This document shows positions 28,080 to 35,456 of a stretch of 64,000 nt of DNA, piece after piece. Both the position numbers and the translations under genes were made by a program. Under the pieces are notes generated by a model, which was not told the origin of the DNA, made no database searches, and saw only the letters and a list, made by a program, of their open reading frames with translations. How positions within the stretch are numbered: the first letter of the stretch is position 1; every line of letters begins with the position of its first letter. Origin of the DNA: Candidatus Hermodarchaeota archaeon (GTDB lineage Archaea > Asgardarchaeota > Hermodarchaeia > Hermodarchaeales > Hermodarchaeaceae); assembly GCA_016840065.1 (NCBI GenBank), contig JAEOTB010000054.1, positions 1 through 64,000 of the forward strand. Reading direction: 5' to 3'.

Positions 28080-28367
28080 CTAGGCTCTAATTCGCTCTCC
28101 ACAATGTGGACAGTAGGTTTCATCAGGTTCCAGACTGACTGTTTTTCCGCAGAATCTACATTCCATTACCAGGGACTGTTGAACCCCAACTCGATCTGCC
28201 TCAAATGCAGTCTCCTGTTCTTCTTTAGATGTCTGAGAGCCCCAGAAAAAGATAGGCGGGAGAAGGAAGAAGATTAGGAAGGGGAACCCAGGGATGAGCA
28301 GCCAGAGAACCACCATTAGAAGTGTGAGAATCACACTGATTATGGATATCAGGTACCACCGTTTCAT
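28080..28367 (-). CDS. Small membrane protein with C-terminal zinc ribbon
   Basis: A 95-residue protein with a hydrophobic N-terminal hairpin (two helices within residues 4-42). A short polar linker follows, then a zinc ribbon with CRFCGKT and CPHCGERIRA. It is the third gene of a likely operon with the M28-type aminopeptidase and the coiled-coil protein: 14 and about 36 bases separate the genes. GAGGAAATG places a ribosome site right before the start. Function unknown; the ribbon most likely faces the cytoplasm and mediates a protein interaction. Confidence 0.75.
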   Translation of the reverse strand: MKRWYLISIISVILTLLMVVLWLLIPGFPFLIFFLLPPIFFWGSQTSKEEQETAFEADRVGVQQSLVMECRFCGKTVSLEPDETYCPHCGERIRA

Positions 28368-28403
28368 TTCCTCAGTGAACTCCTTTGGGTGATTCCCAAG
28401 CCC

Positions 28404-28856
28404 TCATTTGGGATCAGGAACCTCGTCTAGGTGCTCTGTGATTCTATTGATAATGTAGTGGGAACGTCGGATTGCTGTAAGGGAGCCGAATTCGGCATAG
28501 TGTAGCTCATCGGAGGATAAGGTTTTTCCGCGTTTTCCCCTCAATTTTTCAAGGAAATCTTCGAGGTGGTGCTTTACCTCCCGGAGGGAGGAAATAGCTT
28601 CTGAGGATGCGCCTATTAGCAGTTGTGCGAGTTCCTTTGCTGGAGGAATTCCTGATGTATCAGAGAGTAGGTTGCGCACCTCCTTAAAATGGGATTTTAT
28701 ATTTTCGAGTACAACTCGTAGTTCTTCAGCTGTTCGCAGCATGGTCTCGAGTTCTTCTAGACTCTGAGAGGGGGATATTTTCTCAATTGCTTTCTCAAAG
28801 GGACTGAGGATTGTTTCGAGTTGGTTTTGTAATTTCAGGATTTTTGCACGGCTCAT
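28404..28856 (-). CDS. Hypothetical helical/coiled-coil protein
   Basis: A 150-residue, almost all-helical soluble protein rich in Leu, Glu, Lys and Ser with heptad spacing (for example KLQNQLETILSPFEKAIEKI). There is no cysteine, membrane helix or recognised motif. It lies between the aminopeptidase gene (14 bases upstream) and the membrane zinc-ribbon gene, all on the minus strand, so all three are probably co-transcribed. I do not recognise the family. A role as partner or adaptor of the operon's other products is only a suggestion. Confidence 0.7.
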   Translation of the reverse strand: MSRAKILKLQNQLETILSPFEKAIEKISPSQSLEELETMLRTAEELRVVLENIKSHFKEVRNLLSDTSGIPPAKELAQLLIGASSEAISSLREVKHHLEDFLEKLRGKRGKTLSSDELHYAEFGSLTAIRRSHYIINRITEHLDEVPDPK

Positions 28857-28870
28857 AACATCACCATAGT

Positions 28871-30859
28871 TCAGGTTTTTGTGGTTTTTTGTATTCTGAC
28901 GAGTCTTAAGCCCTCAAGGAGATTTATTAATTTTAGTACTGCTTCTATGTTTGCTATGGTACCAAATTCAGCTTCTAGTACTATTTGTATCTCAAAGAGG
29001 TTTCGGTCACCATCAATGAAGTTAGTTAGCTCCAAGAGGAACTCTGTGAATCGGGGTCTCTCTCTTTGACTCCTGAGCCATTCTGCTTCCTTTGGTGGGA
29101 GGGCTCTGTTTAGTTGGTATAATGAGAGGGGCCCAGTGAACTCTCTGTGAGGAATTATTTGTTGAGCTTCATTCTCTGGTTTTCGAAGGCGAAGTCTTGT
29201 AGGAGGTTTATAATCGAGTGATTCGCATCGTAGTTTTTCGAATTCGAGGAGCCGTTTTTCTTCAACCTCTTTCACTCGCTTAAGGTCGGCAATAAGGCTG
29301 TTGACGAATCGTTGAACCTTATCTTTTCTTGAGAGTTTAATAACGCTCTTTATTGCGAGTTCATCACAGCTCACAAGCCTCCTAATTTTTCTGATGCCCT
29401 TCCTGAGGGCTGTAAACATGGTGTATCCCTTTTGAGTTGAAAAGGCGCTGCGAATGGTCTCCTGACTTGTGTGGCTTAGCCGCTTAAGGGACCGAGCATA
29501 GACCTCGGTGGCGATGAAGGTAGCCTCCTCTTGCTCTGCGTTGGCTTGAAGGAGGGTACTCATTGCAACTGCATATGCAACGCGTTTTAATTGGGAGGCG
29601 TCGCACTTGTCCATCGAGTCCTCGCTAGAGTGATAGAAGGCATCAGGCCAGTGGTTCAGCATCGGACAAGGCACACCGATAGTGGAATCCACCAGCATCA
29701 CATGATCGCTTCCTCCTCCAAAACCCATAACTTTGAACCGAAAGGGTTGACGACTTCCCCGAGGAGAGAGAAGTCGTGGCTCTTGAGAGGCTTCTTCTAA
29801 TAGATACTCAAGTAGATCGTTTATATAACTAGGAATAGAATGGGGAGTACGATAAAGAATCAGAGAACCACCGCACCTTAGAGAGTCTTGGCCCACCATG
29901 TCGCAGTTTATTGCGCTTATGGTTCGTTTTGCTAGCTCTGGGTATTCATGGAGATAACAGATGGTTCCAAAAAACTCGGGGACCCACATAAACCGGATTG
30001 TGCGAAGGGGTCGAGGAAGTCGACCCTGATTAATGAGCGAGCTTATCGTCCTAGCAATCTCCATTATTAAGGCGCTGCCACTAGCGTTGTCATTTGCGCT
30101 TGGACGCGGATGACAGAGGTGAGCTATGAGTAGTACCTCCTCCTCTGGGTACTTCTCACCCTCGATGACTGCAGTTAGAACTCTTTGTTCCCCTTTGTAG
30201 AGTTCAGCTTCAATCTTTGCATGTAACAATACTTCTTTCTCAGTTTCCACTAGTCTTCGGAGCCTCAATCCTGTCTTACCCGAGATAGAAAAGGCAAAGC
30301 CAATGTTCTTCACTTCATCTTTGACAGGCCAGAGTCCTTCATATTGTACAAGATCCGGGTGTAGAGTTCTTCGTTCTGTGGGAGGGAAGTGAACTGTTCC
30401 AAGGGCACCACGACGGAGAACTGCTTGCCGATGAACGTCCCGGGCACGACCATAGGAGAGCACGATCTTCCCTTCAACTTCAACCTTCTGGTAATCTCGG
30501 TCATGGCTACCCTCCCCCACGTAAACGAGGGGAGCTTCTACATCTGTTCCCTGACTGTGCGCAACGACACTTACCGGCGTTTCCGAGAAACGTGTGAGGA
30601 GTTTCTGATGTGGGTGAATGAGACGGAGTTCGCCGCTTGTTACGCGCCAGCCCATGGGTGCTGTCCACTGCCAAGTTCTCGTGTATCCGTCTGCAGGGTA
30701 AACACTAATCCTAGTCGTGACACCAGGTAGAGGTTTCATCTGCTGCTCCACATATCGTATCGCTTCATGAAACCCTGGTGAAGCCTGGATCCTGTGAAAT
30801 CGTGTTATTTCACTGATGAAATCCTTGGCAATCGACCCGGACAATTCTTCGATAAGCAC
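28871..30859 (-). CDS. M28-family (DUF4910-like) aminopeptidase with C-terminal winged-helix-like domain
   Basis: A 662-residue predicted zinc aminopeptidase without signal peptide. The M28-type metal site is visible: LIAHLCHP and ANDNASGSA (His/Asp ligands), WVPEFFGT (catalytic/ligand Glu), NCDMVGQD, GGGSDH, and FYHSSEDSMDKCD near residue 430. A PA-like insert covers about residues 100-220 (LVYVGEGSHDRDYQKVEVEGKIVLSYG). This arrangement matches the DUF4910 aminopeptidase-like family. Residues ~450-560 are helical and basic. The last ~60 residues (FIDGDRNLFEIQIVLEAEFG, then VLKLINLLEGLRLVRI) look like a winged-helix fold, as in PqqD or the C-terminus of DUF4910 proteins. It probably trims peptides in the cytoplasm; the substrate is unknown. 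It leads a three-gene operon and is divergent from the gelsolin-domain gene. Confidence 0.85.
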   Translation of the reverse strand: MLIEELSGSIAKDFISEITRFHRIQASPGFHEAIRYVEQQMKPLPGVTTRISVYPADGYTRTWQWTAPMGWRVTSGELRLIHPHQKLLTRFSETPVSVVAHSQGTDVEAPLVYVGEGSHDRDYQKVEVEGKIVLSYGRARDVHRQAVLRRGALGTVHFPPTERRTLHPDLVQYEGLWPVKDEVKNIGFAFSISGKTGLRLRRLVETEKEVLLHAKIEAELYKGEQRVLTAVIEGEKYPEEEVLLIAHLCHPRPSANDNASGSALIMEIARTISSLINQGRLPRPLRTIRFMWVPEFFGTICYLHEYPELAKRTISAINCDMVGQDSLRCGGSLILYRTPHSIPSYINDLLEYLLEEASQEPRLLSPRGSRQPFRFKVMGFGGGSDHVMLVDSTIGVPCPMLNHWPDAFYHSSEDSMDKCDASQLKRVAYAVAMSTLLQANAEQEEATFIATEVYARSLKRLSHTSQETIRSAFSTQKGYTMFTALRKGIRKIRRLVSCDELAIKSVIKLSRKDKVQRFVNSLIADLKRVKEVEEKRLLEFEKLRCESLDYKPPTRLRLRKPENEAQQIIPHREFTGPLSLYQLNRALPPKEAEWLRSQRERPRFTEFLLELTNFIDGDRNLFEIQIVLEAEFGTIANIEAVLKLINLLEGLRLVRIQKTTKT

Positions 30860-30945
30860 ATTCCGATACTTGTTATGAAAAATGGCAAGATGCCCTCCTG
30901 CTTTGGGTAAATATTTGTTTAGAATCCTTTTATTGTTGGTTAACC

Positions 30946-30952
30946 TTTAAAA
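30946..30952 (+). promoter_or_regulatory. TATA-like box for a leaderless gelsolin-domain mRNA
   Basis: CTTTAAAAG, with core 30946-30952, is centred 31 bases before the GTG at 30980. No Shine-Dalgarno sequence precedes that GTG. This spacing is what archaeal leaderless transcripts show, so it also supports the GTG as the real start. Confidence 0.55.
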
Positions 30953-30979
30953 GCACATGAACTATACTCTGTTAAACAG

Positions 30980-31921
30980 GTGAGTGGCTTGTCAGCGAGC
31001 CTCCAATTACATGATGTCCAGGACACAGGCGAGATTCTAGAGATAAAGCCAAAGGGTGACATTAGGGACGAGCTCGCTGGTGACCGAGTTCTCATAATTG
31101 TAAATCATGAGGACCGAAAGATATGGGTGTGGATGGGGGGACAGGCTCGCGTTCGCAGGAAATTTATTGGTGCCCGCCAAGCACAAGCCATCCGTAGTCA
31201 GGTTGGCCTCACATACAAGGTTATATCTGTTGAAGCTGGCGATGAGTCAGGAGAATTTCTCACAGCAGTTGGTCTTAAGGCACCCACAAAGGTTGAGAAA
31301 CCTGAAGTTGTCACTGAGGTGGATATCCCCACCCGTCCAGCCTCTAAGCCAAAACCTGTAACTACCCCAAAACCCAAACCAAAGACAACCCCAAAACCCA
31401 AACCAAAGACAACACCCACCCCAACCCGTCCAGTTGCGACTACACCAGCACCTTCGAGCCAGCTAGGCCAAGAATATGAGGGGTTAGAGAAGGTTTTCCC
31501 GCTTAAGGAAACAGGCTTAACCTCACCAACAAAGTTGGACCGCATCATCAGCATCATTGAGAGTACTACACTACCACCAGGCTATGCACGTGAACTGGTT
31601 ATCATTGGCCATGAGGTCTTTACAACTGTAGAACGTACAGTAGATCAGATGGGTAAGACAAAAACTACAATCCAACTAGAGCGCAGCCACACGTTACCCG
31701 AGGGCACATTTTTTGGCGGCGATTACACTCCACGAATCATCGTTGAAGCTGGACGGGTGCTTGCCACCGAGTTCTTAAAGAGAGTTAATAATGGAGACAG
31801 AACAAGTCTTCGTGACACAACTCAAGACGCTGGGGTTTCACAACTCCTTGACATTTTCCAAATCAGCACAGAAAAACCGAAGCCCCCAAAGCGGAAGAGA
31901 AAAGCTAAGGCAAAGCCATAA
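30980..31921 (+). CDS. Gelsolin-like domain protein with Lys/Pro linker and C-terminal domain
   Basis: A 313-residue protein. Residues ~30-100 match a gelsolin/villin repeat: RVLIIVNHEDRKIWVWMGG (core strand with the W-x-G turn), a helix with ARQAQAIR, then YKVISVEAGDESGEFLTAVG, equivalent to the family's EGxExxEF segment. A Lys/Pro/Thr linker follows (~110-160, KPKPKTTPKPKPKTTPTP), then a ~130-residue domain I do not recognise (LVIIGHEVFTTVERTVDQMG, FFGGDYTPRIIVEAGRVLA). The tail is very basic (KPPKRKRKAKAKP). Asgard gelsolins bind and remodel Asgard and eukaryotic actin, so an actin-regulating role is plausible. The extra domain and basic tail could bind membrane, nucleic acid or partner proteins. 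Start is GTG, apparently leaderless. The zinc-ribbon gene follows 97 bases later with its own SD. Confidence 0.8.
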   Translation: MSGLSASLQLHDVQDTGEILEIKPKGDIRDELAGDRVLIIVNHEDRKIWVWMGGQARVRRKFIGARQAQAIRSQVGLTYKVISVEAGDESGEFLTAVGLKAPTKVEKPEVVTEVDIPTRPASKPKPVTTPKPKPKTTPKPKPKTTPTPTRPVATTPAPSSQLGQEYEGLEKVFPLKETGLTSPTKLDRIISIIESTTLPPGYARELVIIGHEVFTTVERTVDQMGKTKTTIQLERSHTLPEGTFFGGDYTPRIIVEAGRVLATEFLKRVNNGDRTSLRDTTQDAGVSQLLDIFQISTEKPKPPKRKRKAKAKP

Positions 31922-32018
31922 CCTCAAGCTCTTCGGCTCATTGGTTCCTTTTTGCAAAAATAGATAAAGGCGGGGTTCTTAGCTCAACTCGTCAAATAAT
32001 TGGCGGAGTAAGAGAACA

Positions 32019-33275
32019 ATGAGTCGAAACTGCACGAAGTGTGGTGCAACTGTTCCTGGTATTGCAAAATTCTGCCGCGTCTGCGGTACAGCCATAAAGC
32101 CAAAGGTTAGCCCGAAACCGCGTAAGTGCCCTACCTGTAATGATATGGTTCCAGGAGGTCAGCGGAGTTGTCCAAAATGTGGCACCCGGCTCCCCCGCCC
32201 CAAAACCCCATCAGCCACTGGTGAAACAAAGACCTGTTCCAGCTGTGGCTATGATAAGATACCTGTTACGGGTAAATTCTGTACCAAGTGTGGAATCTCC
32301 CTTTCTGAAGCTGCCCCCCCAGAAGAGGAGCCAGTAGAACCTGAGACTTCCACGGTTTCAGTAAGTGAAGGTGTGTGCCCAAAATGTGGCAAACCTACTA
32401 AACCGAGGGCAAAGTTCTGCACCGGCTGCGGTTCAAGCCTTTCAAACCCATCGTCCTCTACCGTTTCTGTTGTTGAGAAGGTCACGACTCCCCGGGTTGT
32501 ATCTGGGTCTGAACCTTCCATTTCCTATGATCCCATCCCAGTTCCAGCAAAGGCTCTCAGTCAGCTTGTAGCAAGAGGAAAACAACTGGCTCTAGAGAAG
32601 ACGTACACGGGGAAGGAGGGTGACGAGAAGGTCATCAAGCGTATAAGCGAGGTAGAGAAGGATGGCGGTTTCCCATTAGAAGAGATTGTAGATACATACA
32701 TCCAGGAAAGGGGAGAGCAGGAAAGACTGGAGATGCTTCTTGAGAATGGAGAGGTAACTGAAAGGGTCTACTCTCGACTATCAAAGGAGTACGATGAGAA
32801 ACTCCTAGACCTTGAGGAGAAAATCAAGGACGGTAGAGCAACGCTTCTAGGTTATCTTACTAAGCTTAGAAGTGACCTTCAGGATGCGGAGGAAAAGCTA
32901 GAAACCATTGAAACCAAATCCCAGATTGATGACGATAAAACCCTAAAGGCAAAGCAGAAAAAACTCAAGAAGAAGATTCAGAAGCTTCAGCTAGCCATCT
33001 CTGCCGCGGTCCACATTCTTAACAAGGAGAGCGCCATAAGTGGTGGAACTCCTATCCGCTTTGAAATCTCGGAGGTAACTCTTGGAGAGGCAGCTACAGA
33101 TATATCCGAATCCAGCGATAAAGACACTAGCACTACCTCACCACCTAAGGAAGATGAGAGTACTCCAGAAGAGAAACCAACCGAAGATATCGAAGGCGGG
33201 AAAATTTGCCCTCGATGTGGTGTGGTCACAGCACCTTCAGCGAAATACTGCACTAAATGTGGTCAGATAATCTGA
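32019..33275 (+). CDS. Multi-zinc-ribbon coiled-coil protein
   Basis: A 418-residue cytoplasmic protein with five CxxC...CxxC zinc ribbons. Four lie in residues 1-150 (CTKCGATV/CRVCGTAI, CPTCNDMV/CPKCGTRL, CSSCGYDK/CTKCGISL, CPKCGKPT/CTGCGSSL). The fifth closes the protein (CPRCGVVT...CTKCGQII). Between them is a Ser/Pro linker and a charged helical region (~190-335) with clear coiled-coil character (DLEEKIKDGRATLLGYLTKL), then an acidic Ser/Thr-rich segment. Such proteins are common and unnamed in Asgard genomes. The architecture suggests a scaffold whose ribbons bind protein partners, by analogy with ubiquitin-pathway and ESCRT-associated ribbons, but that is inference. ATG start with GGAG 12 bases upstream. 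It lies in the same direction as the gelsolin-domain gene. Confidence 0.85.
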   Translation: MSRNCTKCGATVPGIAKFCRVCGTAIKPKVSPKPRKCPTCNDMVPGGQRSCPKCGTRLPRPKTPSATGETKTCSSCGYDKIPVTGKFCTKCGISLSEAAPPEEEPVEPETSTVSVSEGVCPKCGKPTKPRAKFCTGCGSSLSNPSSSTVSVVEKVTTPRVVSGSEPSISYDPIPVPAKALSQLVARGKQLALEKTYTGKEGDEKVIKRISEVEKDGGFPLEEIVDTYIQERGEQERLEMLLENGEVTERVYSRLSKEYDEKLLDLEEKIKDGRATLLGYLTKLRSDLQDAEEKLETIETKSQIDDDKTLKAKQKKLKKKIQKLQLAISAAVHILNKESAISGGTPIRFEISEVTLGEAATDISESSDKDTSTTSPPKEDESTPEEKPTEDIEGGKICPRCGVVTAPSAKYCTKCGQII

Positions 33276-33302
33276 TGAGCTGTCGCCTTGAACTGGGCCG
33301 CA

Positions 33303-33884
33303 TTAGATATTTCTAGTTTCTAGCGCATCGAAGAAAGCGTCAGTGAGTCCAGCTCTGTACCTGAATCCACCTGATTTTGATGCAAGAAGTAGTGGACGAA
33401 TCTCCTTTTGTAGTTCATCACGTGTTCTGAGTTGGACATCAGAAATCTCAGTTGTGTCTTGTGTTTCTAGTTCTCCCCCCACTGATTGAGCCAGAAAAAC
33501 ATAGGAGACCCAATCGATTGGGGAGTGACCTTTACAGTAGAAGGTGACATGGCATTCTAGGACCCATCTCTGAAGTTCTATGTCCAGTCCTGTCTCCTCT
33601 TTTCCTTCGCGGATGGCGGCCGCTTCGAGGCGCTCACCAGGGGATGCGCCTCCGGAGGGGGCGCGGAGAATCCCAGTCTTGGCGTAGAGGTGCTTCTCTA
33701 TTACAACGTATTTGTCTTGGTGTAGGATGAATAGAGTAACATCATGATAGCGTCCCTGTTGGGTTGATTGGATTACTAGCTTGAATTCTTCTGGATTCAT
33801 TTCAAAACAGAATTCAAGTCGTCGTGGTTTTCCAAAACGTGCTTCCAGGACATTGAGTTCTGCCTGAAAATCCTCATGAGCCAT
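33303..33884 (-). CDS. Nudix hydrolase
   Basis: A 193-residue protein with a complete Nudix box: G-x5-E-x7-RE-x2-EETGL, seen as GGASPGERLEAAAIREG followed by KEETGL at residues ~78-100. The enzyme is expected to hydrolyse a nucleoside diphosphate linked to another moiety, using Mg2+ bound by the Glu residues. The N-terminal ~45 residues and a C-terminal helical tail after the box are longer than in minimal Nudix proteins; the tail (KEIRPLLLASKSGGFRYRAG) is seen in some archaeal family members. Substrate unknown. It is convergent with the zinc-ribbon gene (27-base gap) and is separated from hsp20 upstream by a terminator-like hairpin, so it is probably transcribed independently. Confidence 0.93.
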   Translation of the reverse strand: MAHEDFQAELNVLEARFGKPRRLEFCFEMNPEEFKLVIQSTQQGRYHDVTLFILHQDKYVVIEKHLYAKTGILRAPSGGASPGERLEAAAIREGKEETGLDIELQRWVLECHVTFYCKGHSPIDWVSYVFLAQSVGGELETQDTTEISDVQLRTRDELQKEIRPLLLASKSGGFRYRAGLTDAFFDALETRNI

Positions 33885-33919
33885 AGAAGAAGCCTCAGGG
33901 CAAGAATTTGATTCAACCT

Positions 33920-33980
33920 AAAAAAATGTTGGGAACAGCGAGAGGGAGGGCGGGTGAGGTTAGTTCCCGCCCTTCTCGCT
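33920..33980 (-). terminator. GC-rich stem-loop plus T7: terminator of hsp20
   Basis: GGGCGGG and CCCGCCC form a perfect 7-bp stem around an 11-base loop. The stem extends, with a small bulge, into AGCGAGA/TCTCGCT (33937-33980). On the minus strand it is followed within about 10 bases by TTTTTTT (33920-33926). It lies just past the Hsp20 stop codon (34013) and before the Nudix start, so it looks like an intrinsic-type terminator for the heat-shock gene. Confidence 0.6.
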
Positions 33981-34012
33981 TCTCAGGTCTTCTATCTCTG
34001 CTGATTATGGGA

Positions 34013-34618
34013 TTATAGGTGTTTAAGCTGGATTTCGATAACTCCGTTCTTGAATTGTTGTTCTTCGAGTTCTACTGGGACTGGCAGTTCGAGCTCACGG
34101 AAGGGATTACCGTTCACTTGGACAAAGATGCGTCTTCCCTTGACACTGGTTTGCACGTCTTCAGCGTTGGTTGCAGGCAATTCAAAGATCACTATGAAGC
34201 CGTTCTCCTTGTCGATGACATCGATTAGGTAGTTATCAGACTCTTTTAGCTGTGGATGGGGTAAGGGATTGGGTGTTGGATCAAGGGGCTTAGGATAGGG
34301 CTCTGCGGGTCTGGGTCGTGGCCTTTGTGGAGGTGCTTGGAGGCCAGGAGGAAGAACATGTTCTGCGATGGAGTCGTTGAAATTCTGTTTATCTGTAGGT
34401 AGGTTGCTGAACTCTTTGGTTTCTACTCGTCCGTCGGGAGTTACGATTGTGGTTCGACCATAGACTATTGGGCCCCATGTGATTGTTTTCCCGTGTTCGT
34501 CTTCTTTGATTTGGGGTTGGAGTTGCCTTGCTTGGCTAAGTCGACTGGATTGGAGCATGCTGAGGAGAGCTTGGAACTCTCGCTGTATCATCTTGTTGAA
34601 TTCGTCTATTAGGCTCAT
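34013..34618 (-). CDS. hsp20: Hsp20/alpha-crystallin-like small heat-shock protein
   Basis: About 201 residues. The C-terminal ~75 residues are an alpha-crystallin/CS-type beta-sandwich: NYLIDVIDKENGFIVIFELP, then NAEDVQTSVKGRRIFVQVNG, ELPVPVELEEQQFKNGVIEI. This is close to the GvpH-like archaeal Hsp20 pattern. A Pro-rich linker (PPQRPRPRPAEPYPKP) joins it to an N-terminal region beginning with a helix (MSLIDEFNKMIQREFQ). The protein stops right after the last strand and so lacks the usual C-terminal I-x-I tail used in oligomer assembly. The ORF track starts at a TTG at 34645, but that lies inside the operator palindrome. GGAGTGAGG directly precedes the ATG at 34618, so I use the ATG. A TATA box and palindromes upstream indicate control by the divergent ArsR-type regulator. 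Confidence 0.82.
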   Translation of the reverse strand: MSLIDEFNKMIQREFQALLSMLQSSRLSQARQLQPQIKEDEHGKTITWGPIVYGRTTIVTPDGRVETKEFSNLPTDKQNFNDSIAEHVLPPGLQAPPQRPRPRPAEPYPKPLDPTPNPLPHPQLKESDNYLIDVIDKENGFIVIFELPATNAEDVQTSVKGRRIFVQVNGNPFRELELPVPVELEEQQFKNGVIEIQLKHL

Positions 34619-34635
34619 TATTGCCTCACTCCATT

Positions 34636-34670
34636 TTACTAACAATTTGTGACTAACTCGTTGTTAGTAA
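34636..34670. promoter_or_regulatory. Operator palindrome over the hsp20 transcription start
   Basis: A perfect 10-bp inverted repeat TTACTAACAA (34636-34645) / TTGTTAGTAA (34661-34670) with a 15-base spacer that holds a further GACTAAC. It lies between the hsp20 TATA box and its start codon, where a repressor would block initiation. The half-site ACTAAC recurs in the second palindrome beside the regulator gene. Confidence 0.75.
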
Positions 34671-34673
34671 CTC

Positions 34674-34684
34674 TATAATATAAA
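34674..34684 (-). promoter_or_regulatory. TATA box of hsp20
   Basis: The minus strand reads TTTATATTATA here, a near-consensus archaeal TATA box. Transcription would start about 25 bases downstream, inside the 34636-34670 palindrome. Confidence 0.65.
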
Positions 34685-34715
34685 CTTTTTGTCCATTCTA
34701 GAGCAAACCACAACA

Positions 34716-34738
34716 TTTACTAACATAAAGTGAGTAAA
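34716..34738. promoter_or_regulatory. Second operator palindrome, before the ArsR-type regulator
   Basis: TTTACTAAC-ATAAA-GTGAGTAAA: 9-bp arms with one mismatch around a 5-base spacer. The outer TTTA/TAAA and inner AC-N5-GT layout resembles the operator described for the Pyrococcus heat-shock repressor Phr (from memory, each arm here is one base shorter). It overlaps the AT-rich GTAAATAAA that may be the regulator's own TATA element, suggesting autoregulation. Confidence 0.65.
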
Positions 34739-34772
34739 TAAACCAGCTAACCCATAAAAAGGAGCTGCATCA

Positions 34773-35309
34773 ATGCCACCCACAAAAATCAGCGACGAAT
34801 TCGACATCCTCTTCCACCTACTGGGCAACCGAACCCGCTATGAGATTCTACGCCACCTGGTCCGTGAACCTATGTTTCTTGGTCAATTAAGCCGAGAACT
34901 CGCCATTGGACAGCAGGCAATACTACGTCATCTACGGGAACTCATCAAACAGGGACTGCTTGAGACCTATGAGGATGAAAGCATTCGTGGACCCCCAAGG
35001 AAGTACTACAAGTTAGGTAAATGTATTCGTCTCAGTATTCGCATCTCTCCTGAGGGAATTCATGTCATCAGCACGATGCCTGATACTGCTCAGCCTCAGA
35101 CTGTGGAGGAGCTTCTTCGAAGGAACTACCCAGAACTTAGCAGGCTCCTAACCCGCGTCCAATTACTCCCTAGAATCAGAAATCATGAAAAACGTCGTAT
35201 TGCATCAAATGAGCTCCTCAGACAACTAAAAATGAAACGTAGGGAAGTAAGATCAATTGCAGAATATCTTAGCAAGGTAATTAACTGGGTGCAGGAGAAC
35301 CAACACTAG
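34773..35309 (+). CDS. ArsR-family winged-helix regulator, probable Phr-like heat-shock repressor
   Basis: A 178-residue DNA-binding protein. Residues ~8-85 are an ArsR-type winged helix: FHLLGNRTRYEILRHL, a helix-turn-helix MFLGQLSRELAIGQQAILRH, and wing GPPRKYYKLG. No metal-binding cysteines are present. The C-terminal half is helical and basic and probably dimerises. Domain layout, the adjacent hsp20 gene and the shared TTACTAAC-type palindromes all fit a repressor of the Phr type that controls hsp20 and itself and is released on heat stress. Function is inferred from context and family. GGAG precedes the ATG by about 9 bases. Confidence 0.85.
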   Translation: MPPTKISDEFDILFHLLGNRTRYEILRHLVREPMFLGQLSRELAIGQQAILRHLRELIKQGLLETYEDESIRGPPRKYYKLGKCIRLSIRISPEGIHVISTMPDTAQPQTVEELLRRNYPELSRLLTRVQLLPRIRNHEKRRIASNELLRQLKMKRREVRSIAEYLSKVINWVQENQH

Positions 35310-35456
35310 ACTTTTGTTCGTCCAGGTGATATAAGGCTAGTTGATTCTGTTTTTTGCGTGTCTGAAAAACTATTTATGCCCAATGGGGGGATAGTAGGAT
35401 GGAACGAGACAATCACTCCAACAAGCTTTGCAACTCGAGCTTTTGGTGGTTATTTA

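Noticed and set aside
35358-35456. Longer GTG start of the coiled-coil gene
   Set aside because: A TATA-like element lies inside this stretch and a ribosome site precedes the ATG at 35457; kept only as an alternative.
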